This document shows positions 1 to 9,425 of a stretch of 36,200 nucleotides of DNA, piece by piece. The stretch comes from Temnopleurus reevesii. Lineage: Eukaryota > Echinodermata > Echinoidea > Temnopleuroida > Temnopleuridae. A program made the position numbers and the translations under genes. The stretch lies in the NCBI GenBank assembly GCA_036244855.1, contig BQKZ01000747.1:111445-147644 (forward strand), read 5' to 3'. The notes beneath the pieces are model-generated. The model was not told the DNA's origin and made no database searches. It saw only the letters and a list, made by a program, of their open reading frames with translations. Each line of letters begins with the position of its first letter. Within the stretch, counting starts at the first letter, position 1.

Positions 1-95
1 AGGTACCAATTCATCGACCCTGGGTCGAGAACAGCATAATGCGGATGAATTTCTTGCTGAAGGAAATTAACATCATGGGTGGGAACATACTGCCC
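1..95 (-). mobile_element. tRNA-derived SINE fragment
   Basis: The reverse complement carries the same body sequence as the plus-strand SINEs at 28418 and 35641 (tttccttcagcaagaaat, then the segment resembling gcactcaacccaggtgag). It is cut off by the window start and lacks the tRNA head. Confidence 0.8.
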
Positions 96-200
96 TCTAG
101 TTGAAAGACGAAAGTCAGAGCCGTATAACAGGATGTGAAGATGGAAATGGGGAGACAGGGAAAGGGGACATTAAGGAATCAGGGGGTAATAAGTACTTAC

Positions 201-291
201 GTCCCAAGTCTGTGCCAGTCTGCTCACACTCATATGACTCAGTCCCATGATGATGGCAAAGAAGGAATTCATATTCTGATACTCCTTACAA
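201..291 (-). CDS. RAPGEF4: EPAC exon, CDC25 catalytic domain (last exon in window)
   Basis: A 91-bp exon, phase 2 in and phase 0 out, reading (H)[19 protein letters not shown], then [11 protein letters not shown]. It matches the CDC25 core CKEYKNLNSFFAIVMGLSN.AVSRL..TW. The acceptor is TTGAATAG|TTG and the donor GAC|GTAAGT. The catalytic domain continues beyond position 1 in exons outside the window. Confidence 0.95.
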
Positions 292-1085
292 CTATTCAAG
301 AATAAGATGAAAAGAAAAGTGAAAACTTTCTATAATATACAGTTTTGCTTTGCATTTCTCACAGAAATTAAGAAACCTCCTTATTGAATAGAAATTCATT
401 CTGATAATGCACAAAATGTGTCCTATTTTTTTTTTACTTATCAGAAAAATCAAGTATCTTTACATTATGTCAATATTTCATTTCAAGGCTTCTTTATTCA
501 GTCATAAAAACCACATTAAAAAGTGACAAAGATAACATTAAATGCAAAAGTATACATCGAAATACAAAAAAAGAAATATACACTGACAATAAAAAATAAA
601 AAAAAAAAAAGACCAAAAATGGCAAATGAGCACTGTAGGGCGGCAGTCAGAGCGGCACCAGTCAACTGTCCCCCCCAAACAAAACCCAAGACTCTGAGCA
701 AGTTTTTCTTTTATCTTTGTTTTATCATATACTTAGTAATCAGCTTTTTCAATTTAATATAAAGATATAAACATTATGTTACCTTGGGGTGGGCGTAATC
801 TGCAAATTATCTATGTTTTGTATAAAAATCACTAATTTCACAATCCTACATTAATAAATAAATACCTAGTATTATCATTTCATGATATCCTACCCAAGAG
901 GTCTATTAAATGGAGGATGAAAATGGATTTAGCACTAATCACAAATTTTGGGGCAATCAACACTTTCCAAATGAGTACCAGAGGACATTAAATCAAGAGT
1001 GGATTGTAAACTCCCTATTTGCACTGATGTAAATCCCTTGCTGAAAGTGTAAGATTAAAAAAAAGATATTGAAGAGCATACTTAC

Positions 1086-1264
1086 TGGGCAGCAATTTTG
1101 ATGAATTTCTTTAGCAGATGGACCCGTTTATTAATGTTTGGTGTCAGACATAGCTCGGTGACGACCCAGGATTGGACTTCATTAAAACGACGGAGGAAGA
1201 CGTCAAGATTAGCTGTGATGCGGCGGTACTTATGCCTCCCAAATGTATGGTAGATGAACTCACA
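1086..1264 (-). CDS. RAPGEF4: EPAC exon, CDC25 catalytic domain
   Basis: A 179-bp exon, phase 0 in and phase 2 out, reading [20 protein letters not shown], then [20 protein letters not shown] and [19 protein letters not shown]. It contains the CDC25 conserved segments NL..FL.RFNE...WV.TE and KFIKIA. The acceptor is TTTAATCAG|TGTG and the donor CCCA|GTAAGT. A 144-bp hairpin element begins 34 bp upstream of the acceptor. Confidence 0.95.
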
Positions 1265-1297
1265 CTGATTAAATTTAAATGAAATAAGAAGAAAATG

Positions 1298-1441
1298 GTA
1301 TACAAATATATACTGTTATGAAAGGTTCTGGTTAAAACTACGGGCCCGATGTGCCTGCAAATAGTTCTTTTGCAGGCACAGAGGGACCATAGTTTCAATC
1401 CAGAACCTTGAATGAACACAGTATATATTTGTTTCATATAC
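1298..1441. repeat. Long hairpin (MITE-like palindrome)
   Basis: Two imperfect arms of about 65 bp (gtatacaaatatatactg... and its complement ...cagtatatatttgtttcat) close on a perfect 12-bp stem, TGTGCCTGCAAA / TTTGCAGGCACA, with a loop of about 7 bases. No coding content. Confidence 0.85.
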
Positions 1442-1803
1442 TGGATTTGTAAAAAGATAAATTAATGGATTTCACATAACACATTGCTCGCTAACACATC
1501 GCTCACCATAACACATCGCTTGCTATTCCGGGTATCCGGGAAGAGCGCCACCAATTGTTTAAATTAGGACATAATCCGTGAATAGTCTTTAGGTACTATT
1601 TACGGATCGATACTAAGATAGTTGGTTTATTTTTAATCAAGTGACATTCATTAAACCAATCAATGAACAGAGATAAATGTATCCAGTATATAATATGTAA
1701 CAGGATTCATGTACAGAATGTTCCGTATTAACCCATTTATTACTGGAACCAGGTAGTCCCATCACATTTATAGAATTCAGTAGTCAATAGGTTGATAGTT
1801 TAA

Positions 1804-1975
1804 CGGGGTGTTGTTCAAAATCAACTGCAAATCAACTGCAACTTTGCAAATTGTAACGCGCATTTCATTTGCGCACGGTACGCGCATTGAAACATTGATT
1901 TTGACTGGCGCGTTCCAATCAACTGCAACTTGCAATCAATTGTAACTTTTGAGCAACACCCCCTTAGACAAACTG
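1804..1975. mobile_element. MITE family M1, copy 1 (3-bp TSD)
   Basis: Ends cggggtgttgttcaaaatca and its inverted partner ttttgagcaacaccccctt, with internal copies of 'caactgcaact' and a CG-rich centre. It is flanked by TTA on both sides. A 3-bp TWA-type target duplication is typical of PIF/Harbinger MITEs (inference). Confidence 0.8.
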
Positions 1976-2433
1976 AGTGAAACAATCTTCTTTCTCAAGC
2001 AAATGAATGTGGCTGCCCAGTCGTGTTGTGTCTTCTGGTTAAAAGACAATATGTGAAACAATTATAGACTTATGGTCCAATTTTGCATCAACAAAGAGAT
2101 TAACATGAAGTTCTTGCGCAGGATTGGAGCTGCTCCATTTTGAAAAAATAGATGTTCAATGAAGAAAATTTGGAGATGTTTGCTTTCAATGTCTAATATT
2201 AGTTTCAATCCACAAAAGTTGAAACATTTAGCTTGAAACAACAGGATCATATGGAAAATCTTTTTCTCCAAACGCTATAAAACACTGTGGATTTATCACT
2301 CTAATTGATTTACTTCATTTGAAAACACAAACGTTCATGCCACACTTTTGTGGTAGAAATAAATTGATTTTCTAGTTTACCTTACAGATGTTAGGTAACA
2401 TTTCTTTTCGAAAACATAATATTATAACCCTAC

Positions 2434-2559
2434 CTCATGTGTACATAGGAATAATTGCCAGTCGTACATCGTCATCTGATAAGCGAGCTCTCTTGAACTG
2501 GTCGGCTCTAGAAATGAAACAGAGCCCTCAATTGGTCCTTCTTGTTCAGGCAATGGTGT
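2434..2559 (-). CDS. RAPGEF4: EPAC exon, start of the CDC25 catalytic domain
   Basis: A 126-bp exon, phase 0/0, reading [20 protein letters not shown], then [20 protein letters not shown] and [11 protein letters not shown] and LAYQMT.YDW.LF are diagnostic of EPACs. The acceptor is TCTTCCCAG|ACA and the donor GAG|GTAGGG. Confidence 0.96.
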
Positions 2560-2954
2560 CTGGGAAGAGAAAATGAAATAACTAGGTATTTTTTTCATGA
2601 TCCAACACATTCCTTTTTAATAAAAGGGCTCTTAAAATAATGGATATATGAACAGAAAGAAAAAGAAAGTCTTAACTAAATCTAACTATTGTTTAGGTGT
2701 AACAATCTGTTATTAAATGCAAGAAACATTTTCTCTTTTATTAAATTTATTATTAGTTTTTAAATCATTATCTCAACGTACATTGGAAATTTTTCATTTT
2801 CCACAATATTCAATTAAGTATCAAATACCATTACACATAATGGATATATATTAGAACTTGAATGAAATAAATAATTGTTTTACATGCAATATGAATTATG
2901 GTATCTTTTATTTCATTTCTTTTCATTTGTGGTAAAATATATCCCTTAACTTAC

Positions 2955-3052
2955 CAAGGCATCTAAGTGATCCCTAGGCGCTATAAATATTCTTCCATTA
3001 CAGCTAAGACTTGTTGCTATGCACACATCCTTCTGATGGAATGATAACCGCT
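2955..3052 (-). CDS. RAPGEF4: EPAC exon, RA-like domain, second part
   Basis: A 98-bp exon, phase 1 in and phase 0 out, reading (E)RLSFHQKDVCIATSLSCNG, then RIFIAPRDHLDAL. It matches [26 protein letters not shown]...L in EPAC2. The acceptor is TTTTGCAG|AGCG and the donor TTG|GTAAGT (consensus). Confidence 0.94.
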
Positions 3053-3806
3053 CTGCAAAATATAAATCAATCAGGATTGATGTATATTCAAGCATTGATT
3101 TCATTTCTTGGGTCTATAAATGCCCCAAAATTGCAAATGTATGCATCATCCCTTTCTTGAAAGCTCAACTATTCAAAGTTATAGAAAATATGTATAATAA
3201 AAAAGATTAAATTCTAATTTGTGCACAGCTGCAAACTTTCAGATTAATTCCTTGCATCACAACTATATTCTGCAATATCACTCAATCAAGTAAAACACTC
3301 CATTCCTAAATCATGATTGATTCTGTTTTGAAATAATTTTCACAGTCTGGTGAGGAGGCAGGTGCCCTTTTGTGTGGGTGTTTTATGAAGTAAATAATAC
3401 CCTCATTTCATCTTCGACATCAATGGAGAATATAATGCCTTCTGCCTGCCAGATGGAGAGTTCATAGGTGAGCTTTCAGTTCTCTTACATTTACAGGGGG
3501 AGTTGCAACAAAATTATAGTTGATCAAAATGCACCAATCATGCGCTTGTCATCAAAATTGTGTGAATGAAGATTTCAATTTGTGATTGATTTGCAGTCAA
3601 ATTGTAATATTGAAGAAAAACCACCACACTTGGATCCTATTAGCAAATGCAATTACAACCATCACAACTATACCCATTTACCATACAGTAGACACTGAAA
3701 TGTTCTTTGGCTCTTAGAAAAGTATTGTAAATGTGTAAATATATGAAATATACTATTCTTCTATCAAAATATTGATGATGTAAATGAGAAATAAATTCAA
3801 ACCTAC

Positions 3807-3953
3807 CTCCTGAGGACTTGACCTCACAAAGCACCAATTCATTCCCAAGGCACATCTTCTCTGATACAGTCTGGATGATGGATGTCACAGCCGTATCCAT
3901 GGTAACACGGAGTGTAGTGTAGGTGTGGTCTGCGCAGTACACCTTGAATATTG
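3807..3953 (-). CDS. RAPGEF4: EPAC exon, RA-like (ubiquitin-fold) domain, first part
   Basis: A 147-bp exon, phase 1/1, reading (T)IFKVYCADHTYTTLRVTMD, then TAVTSIIQTVSEKMCLGNEL and VLCEVKSSGG. It matches EPAC2 LFKVYCMDHTYTTIRV...SSGGE. The RA domain binds Ras-GTP in EPAC2 (family knowledge). The acceptor is GCTATTAG|CAAT and the donor GGAG|GTAGGT. Confidence 0.95.
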
Positions 3954-4352
3954 CTAATAGGGAAATGGAAAATAGCCAGAGGTAATTTATTTGAGAGGTG
4001 TTTAAAAGTAGGTTTTAAAGTCAGTTCAAGTCATGAGAATCAATGCACTGATCAATATGAACTATAAATTAGATATGCATGACAACAAAATCTTTCTAGA
4101 ATACACTTTATGTAGAGGGCAAAATAGACATTATGAATGGACCTGGTATGAACTTGGATCTGTCATTTCATTCTTCTTTTAACAAAAACTTTCATTTATC
4201 AGCCAAAATTCCTTCCTAGAACGGATTAAAATTGTAATGTTGACTTTGTTGATGTAATTTCCCATCTTCATGCATTAGAATTAAATGCAATGCCAATATA
4301 TAAAGAAGCCATGTGAAAATCTACAGCCCATAAAGAGAAAAAAAAATCTTAC

Positions 4353-4422
4353 TTTCATCTTTAGCTTTGATTGGTGTTCTATGTAGCTCATCCTCCATGT
4401 GAGTTCTGGATTCACTAAGTAC
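4353..4422 (-). CDS. RAPGEF4: EPAC exon, REM-RA linker
   Basis: A 70-bp exon, phase 0 in and phase 1 out, reading VLSESRTHMEDELHRTPIKA, then KDE. It corresponds to the EPAC2 linker VLLQQFNTGDERAQKRQPI. The acceptor is TGCTACAG|GTAC and the donor GAAA|GTAAGA. The weakly conserved sequence is supported by VL at the start, phase and position. Confidence 0.85.
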
Positions 4423-4490
4423 CTGTAGCAATTATGAATACAGAATAGTAATGAGTAGCAGTTTGGAAGTCAGGCAATAAATGAACACTA

Positions 4491-4656
4491 AGGGGGGTGT
4501 TGTTAAAAAGTTGCAATTGATCGCAAGTTGCGCCAATCAAAATCAGTGTTTAATGCGCGTCTTGGTAAATGCGCGCACCATGCACGAATGAAAATGCGAG
4601 ATACAATGTGCAAAATTGCAGATGATTTGCAGTTGATTTTGAGTAACACCCCATAA
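4491..4656. mobile_element. MITE family M1, copy 2
   Basis: Same ends (ggggggtgttgttaaaaagt ... gagtaacacccc) and same internal organisation as the copy at 1804-1975. Flanked by TAA. Lies just outside exon 4353-4422. Confidence 0.8.
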
Positions 4657-4782
4657 AACTACAATAAATAACATTTGATTATGACCATTCAACATTTCTA
4701 AATCAAATATCTCAGTATTTCCCCAATCCCCTCTATTCTTTTTTGTCTAATTGGAATATCATCTGAGTATCTGATTCAATAT

Positions 4783-4850
4783 GCTTCATATATCCCACCG
4801 CTGCCATCCAAATACAAGCCCGTTATTTGTGGAATGGCCTGTAAGGGAAA
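4783..4850 (-). repeat. GSGGIYEAY repeat, copy 1 of 4
   Basis: The minus strand reads LQAIPQITGLYLDGSGGIYE, then A-Y-stop, after a pyrimidine tract and CAG. Copies lie at 5092-5160, 7886-7950 and 8203-8265. The readable ending is shared by all copies. It may be a transposon end or an unknown terminal exon; I do not recognise it. Confidence 0.6.
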
Positions 4851-5091
4851 AAATATTGAAATACTTATTGTATACCCTGAAATTTGTGGGAATTTCACGG
4901 TTTTGGTCTTGGTCAAAAATTTCCACTTTGTATGATGCACTTTAATATGTGTGTACAAATACTGTGAAATACTGTGAAAATAACAACATGCCAACGTGTT
5001 GAACAGGTTCAAAACCACAAAAAATATATGTATGATAAAATATTGACAATGTTTTTGAAGAGGAAATATCGTCTAAATATCCTGATTCACT

Positions 5092-5160
5092 ATGCTTCAT
5101 ATATCCCACCGCTGCCACCCATATAAGAGCCTGTTATCTTTGGAATGGCTTGTAAGGCAA
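5092..5160 (-). repeat. GSGGIYEAY repeat, copy 2 of 4
   Basis: Reads LQAIPKITGSYMGGSGGIYE, then A and a stop. It lies about 309 bp from copy 1. Confidence 0.6.
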
Positions 5161-5574
5161 TAAGGTAAAAAAATGGTGAAATACATTGTTTTTATGGGTT
5201 TTTTTTACGAGGAGACAACTGCTTCCTTTATTAAACACTGAATCAGTGATTAGCAATACTTAAACAAAAGTCATTTAGACACTCAATCCTACACTTGCAT
5301 TCCACTACATCCAACATACAATTTTTTTTATATAATATAAGATTTGCTACCTTTGTGCAGAAATACACAACAGAGAAGTTTGAATGTTCAATTGTTGGCT
5401 TGTCCTTGACATGCGTCCATGTTAATGTCAGTAAAACACCTATCCTGCATATTCACAGGCTCAGGGACTGCATTTTAAATCTCATACACACTGGGCACAT
5501 AGGTTGGCTATAAAACCAAATAGGAAGTAAGCCTTTGTAAAATCAATCAATTAATGGATCAACTAATTCCCTAC

Positions 5575-5712
5575 CTGTGTTTGGACCTGCCATGTATGTG
5601 ATGCTGAATTCTTTGTAGACTTTACGGCTTTCAAGACCTGCTCCAGACTTGCTAGAGGGTCCTGAAGACTTGGGTACGCTGGACAATCGTCGCACACAGC
5701 TGAGAATAATGT
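5575..5712 (-). CDS. RAPGEF4: EPAC REM-end exon, cassette A
   Basis: A 138-bp exon, phase 0/0, with exactly the same 46-residue product as 8625-8762 and 14 synonymous codon differences. The acceptor is CATGCAG|ACA and the donor CAG|GTAGGG. It is followed in the transcript by exon 4353-4422, which joins in phase 0. Confidence 0.93.
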
Positions 5713-6111
5713 CTGCATGGATACAACCATTGTAATGTGTAATAAAATGATGAATTGCTTACACTACAAGACACAAACTATTCAATATATATCAACTAGT
5801 TTTTTTTCTTCCTTCCCCTTCAGAGTCAATTCACAATGGACAGCAGGGTATACAAATAAACAAGATAGAGAATAGTGAAATACTGCCCTCTGGTTTGAGG
5901 ATGAACAAATCGCAGCTTGTTTTTGTTTATATCCAGGCTGATTATCCTTCAGTGATGATATCATTTGATAAAAAAGTTAATTTCAAAAATCATAAATTGC
6001 CACAGAAACATGAAGAAGATTGCACTTCCCATTTTCATGTTTAAGTATTGGTACATCAAGAAATTAGGATTGATGATTATTGTTTTAAAGTTAATTCTTA
6101 GTTCAGCTTAG

Positions 6112-6230
6112 TTTGTAATTAAGCACCCACCCCCAAATAAATGAACATCATTACCTCTAAGAACTGCATGATGACCGGGATCTTCTTTGAAAGCAAAACC
6201 AGCTACCACATGCCATAAACAGAAAAGCTA
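6112..6230 (-). pseudogene. Third, broken copy of the REM exon (3' part)
   Basis: Minus-strand sequence matching the second half of the REM exon, from LCLWHVVAGFAFKED to the donor GAG|GTAATG. It has a stop where the Gln codon should be and an extra base in GATCCCGGTC that shifts the frame before VIMQFLE. The flanking intron (6112-6152) aligns with 9217-9263, so by position this is the counterpart of the intact exon 9264-9425. The 5' half is missing next to the inserted element at 6293-6785. Confidence 0.82.
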
Positions 6231-6292
6231 GATTTCCCATCTTTTTCTTCTTCATTTTCTAATTAACCGTTTCTTTATTCAAGGTTTACTTA

Positions 6293-6785
6293 GACCCCGG
6301 TTAGATAGCGAGTCTGGGGCTAGCCTAGGCTAGACCAGGGTCAGCCCCAGGCCCGCTGTCTAACCGTTCCAAAAGGACCTTACCCCAACCTAAGTGAGTC
6401 CGTTTTCGGTCTACATATTGGGATCGACCAGACTCCGACTCTGGTTGAGCCCAGTCCCACTGTGTAACCAGGGGTAGACCGATGGGCCCGCTATTTGCGG
6501 TTTTTGTTGACGTCAAATATGTTGACAGATTTTCTATTGCGCCATCGATTGTTTACATGGAAAGTGCCACAACTATCTCACGTTCAAAACGAGCATAGTC
6601 GAGATACAAAAGTGGGCCTGGCACGGGCCACACCGTGGTCTCGGGAGCGGTTAGACAGCGAGACTGGGTTAGCCCAGAGCTGACCCTGGTCTAGCTGTGT
6701 AACCAAGCAAAAGGGGCCGGCCCATGGGCCGGCTCATACCTGGCCTAGGACAGGTATGGGCTAGCCCGTTCTGTCTAACTGAGGA
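6293..6785. mobile_element. Non-autonomous DNA transposon, about 490 bp, GC-richer than its surroundings
   Basis: Terminal inverted repeats GACCCCGGTTAGATAGCGAG and GTCCTCAGTTAGACAGAACG (reverse complement of the right end), flanked by TA on each side. The body has many subterminal copies of ggctagcc, ctgtgtaacca and ggttagacagcgag. No transposase ORF. It interrupts duplicated block A and has no counterpart in block B. Confidence 0.82.
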
Positions 6786-6834
6786 CTAAGAAACCTTCCC
6801 CCTCCCCCAAAAAACAAAGAGTGATAATCTTTAC

Positions 6835-6996
6835 CTCTAAGAACTGCATAATGACTGGATCCTCTTTAAAAGCAAAGCCAGCAACCACATGCCATAGACA
6901 AACCAGCTGGACCACCCTTCTCTTGTTGTTCACGATGTAGTCTATTGTCTCCTGCTCTGGGCCTCTGGATGTCCTCTCAGAGTGATAGGTATGCAA
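6835..6996 (-). CDS. RAPGEF4: EPAC REM exon, cassette A (second in transcript)
   Basis: A 162-bp exon with the same splice sites and phases as 9264-9425. It reads LHTYHSERTSRGPEQETIDY and continues identically. Only residue 2 differs (H here, C in cassette B), while 13 other codons differ silently, including an AGG/CGC Arg swap. The acceptor is CTTGACTAG|TTG and the donor GAG|GTAAAG. It looks fully functional. Confidence 0.93.
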
Positions 6997-7440
6997 CTAG
7001 TCAAGGAGTGAATATTATCAATGAAAACCATCAAGAAATGTCTGTAACTTAACCAAAAATGACTTATTCTGGTCAAATATGGTTAAATATGGCTAGAAGA
7101 TGTTGACAAGCTCAAACTCAAGCTCAAACTTGTATATAATTTTCAAAACTATAAATAAACATTATATTAGTCAAAAAAATATGTGTAATGACTGAGTAAT
7201 GCTCAAATACTATTGAGGAAATGGAACTCGTCATGCCCATAAATGATCTAGCCATATATTCACTGGGTTACAATAAACCATAGGAGAATGTAAACAGGTT
7301 GTTGTTTAGATAAAATGTTCAGTTATCAGTTTTTCACCATTTCGATTAGACATTCCCTGTGCTACTTCTAATGGTAAAATATAAACATCTAGAATTATGC
7401 TCCACAGTTTATTATCAAAATTTACACAGAATCCAGAATC

Positions 7441-7883
7441 CAGACAAGTTTTTTTTTTCTTTTTTTTGACCAGCTGACTGGCTCTCTTTATTTAGCTTCC
7501 AAATCCTGACTGGTAGTACATGTACAATGCATAACATTTTTTCCACATTGAAACAATAGTAAAACATACATCAATTTGTTCATTAACTTATTAAAGTCTG
7601 CCACTTCTTGGCATGAAAAGACAAATTACCTTTTCTTGTTGCTATGATTTTTTCAACTTTTTCTAAATACATAATTTCTTTCTTGAAAAGATTGAAAATT
7701 AGTTGTTTGTCTTGATATTTTTGCTTATAAATAAAGTGTTTACCCGCCAAATGTCTATCAAGTCAAAATCTTCTTTTAAAATGTCAATTTCGGCTTTACA
7801 ATGAGGATGGTATTGTGTATGTAGTGGATGGCGGTCGAGACTAGGGTCTAGTACGGTATTCATATCTCCGCCAATTATGAGTG
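7441..7883 (-). mobile_element. LINE fragment with endonuclease motif (L1/Tx1-like)
   Basis: The minus-strand reading LIIGGDMNTVLDPSLDR ... DLIDIWRVN matches the endonuclease core of L1-like retrotransposons (GGDFN, DR, D.WR; family knowledge). The open part covers about 7699-7883 and is cut at the N at 7884. The remainder is T-rich and not clearly alignable. Short, truncated and inactive. Confidence 0.75.
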
Positions 7884-7885
7884 NA

Positions 7886-7950
7886 TATGCTTCAGATATC
7901 CCACCGCTGCCATCCAAATACAAGCCCGTTATTTGTGGAATGGCCTGTAA
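7886..7950 (-). repeat. GSGGIYEAY repeat, copy 3 of 4
   Basis: Nearly identical to copy 1 (one change, GGISEAY). It is the equivalent of copy 1 in duplicated block B and starts immediately after the N at 7884. Confidence 0.6.
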
Positions 7951-8202
7951 GGGAAAAAATATTGAAATACTTATTGTAGACCCTGAGATTTGTGGGAAAT
8001 TCGCAGTCTTGGTCTCGCAAAAATGTTCACTCTGTATGACCCACTTTCATATGTGTACAGACACTGTCAAAAACGTGACATTAACAACATGCCAACGTGT
8101 TTAACTGGTTCAAAATCATAAAAATATATGTATGCTAAAATATTGACTTACGTGCTAAATTGTTTTCTAGAGGAAATATATAAATATCTTGATATTTATG
8201 CT

Positions 8203-8265
8203 TCATATATCCCACCGCTGCCACCCATATAAGAGCCAGTTGTGTTTGGAATGGAATGTAACACA
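8203..8265 (-). repeat. GSGGIYEAY repeat, copy 4 of 4
   Basis: Reads LHSIPNTTGSYMGGSGGIYE, then A and a stop. It is the equivalent of copy 2 in block B. Confidence 0.6.
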
Positions 8266-8624
8266 TTTTGAATTCCTTCGGATTTTTAAAAGGACACAAA
8301 TACGGCTTCAATCAATCAATGAATGAGTGATCAGGGTGTCCAAAATTAATTATTCAATTCGTCATTTACACACAAAATTCCACACTTACACTTAAATAAA
8401 TCCAATATATGTGTCATTTTAATTTTGTCTTCTTGATGAGGAAATACACACAAAAGGAGCCTGAATATTCATTTTTTTTTGCTTGTCTTTGACATGTTAG
8501 CATCGGCCAAAAGTCTACCCAGTTTTTTATGATCAGGGAGTGCAATTTAAATTTCATATACCCTGAGAATATGATGTGTGATTATGAATCAATCAATTAT
8601 TGGATCAATTGAAATGTACCCTAC

Positions 8625-8762
8625 CTGTGTTTGAACCTGCCATGTATGTGAAGCTGAATTCTTGGTAGATTTTACGGCTTTCAAGACTTGTTCCAGACTC
8701 GCTAGAGGATCTTGAAGACTTGGATAAGCTGGACAATCATCACACACAGCTGAGAATAACGT
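8625..8762 (-). CDS. RAPGEF4: EPAC REM-end exon, cassette B
   Basis: A 138-bp exon of 46 codons, phase 0/0. It reads TLFSAVCDDCPAYPSLQDPL, then ASLEQVLKAVKSTKNSASHT and WQVQTQ. It corresponds to the EPAC segment after FLEE (FYVSVSDDARMI...LPELEKIVKQ). The acceptor is TTTATGCAG|ACG and the donor CAG|GTAGGG. The protein is identical to that of 5575-5712 although 14 codons differ. Confidence 0.93.
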
Positions 8763-9157
8763 CTGCATAAAAATGTTACAATCAAGAATGGGATTGGTTT
8801 GTCATCATCATATTAAAAACTTTGTATACCAACCCATCAGGATTATAAAAGAGAGCCACAAGAATGATTTTGAACTGCAAGGTGCATACGACTTTCAAAA
8901 TAAAAAAATTTCCTTACCTCAAATTTGGCGCCCCCTGGGGGGGCTAAGCACAAATTTTGCCGCCCCTGCCCCTTTGGCGCCCCCTTATAAGCGCATTTAG
9001 TCAACAAATTTTTGCCCCCCCAAAGCCCCCCCCCCCCCTAGTTGCGCGCCTGACTTTAGTGGTATCTTTGTGTTTAAACGTTTCAATGACATGTCAGCAG
9101 GTATTGCAAAAACGTTTACGAAGAAATGTCAATTATGCAAAATATCAACACCCGACA

Positions 9158-9216
9158 AACTAGCTGTACTACTTTTCTCTTGTTGTTCACGATGTTATCT
9201 ATCGTATCTTGTTTCT
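9158..9216 (-). pseudogene. Fourth fragment of the REM exon (middle part)
   Basis: The minus strand carries a decayed version of the EQETIDYIVNNKRRVVQLV coding segment, with insertions and a stop (AGATAA) just before ATCGTGAACAACAAG. It lies 48 bases below the intact exon 9264-9425, with no splice sites. Confidence 0.65.
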
Positions 9217-9263
9217 GCGTTTGTAATCAAGCACACTGTCCCCATATAACAAATCAACGTTAC

Positions 9264-9425
9264 CTCTAAGAACTGCATGATGACAGGATCCTCTTTAAAA
9301 GCAAAACCAGCTACGACGTGCCATAGACAGACCAGCTGTACTACGCGTCTCTTGTTGTTCACTATGTAGTCTATTGTCTCCTGCTCAGGGCCTCTGGATG
9401 TCCTCTCGGAGTGATAGGTACACAA
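9264..9425 (-). CDS. RAPGEF4: EPAC REM exon, cassette B (first in transcript)
   Basis: A 162-bp exon of 54 codons, phase 0/0. It reads LCTYHSERTSRGPEQETIDY, then IVNNKRRVVQLVCLWHVVAG and FAFKEDPVIMQFLE. It matches the EPAC REM segment EQEKMDYALNNKRRV...FLEE. The acceptor is CTTGACTAG|TTG and the donor GAG|GTAACG (strong). It pairs with exon 8625-8762. A second intact version, cassette A, lies downstream. As both cassettes are phase 0/0 and 300 bp together, either or both could be spliced without a frameshift. Confidence 0.93.

Larger units (their letters stand above)
4770..7440. repeat. Duplicated block A containing REM cassette A
   Basis: Aligns with 7885-9850 along exons and introns: the 'gcttcatatatcccaccg' motif at 4783/7886, exon 5575/8625, the exon fragment 6112/9217, exon 6835/9264, and the intron end 'ctagaattatgctccacag' near 7390/9797. 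Block A carries an inserted element at 6293-6785, which accounts for most of its greater length. Confidence 0.85.

Noticed and set aside
6325..6683. Open frames in the GC-rich element at 6293-6785
   Set aside because: They overlap on opposite strands within inverted repeats and encode no transposase motif.
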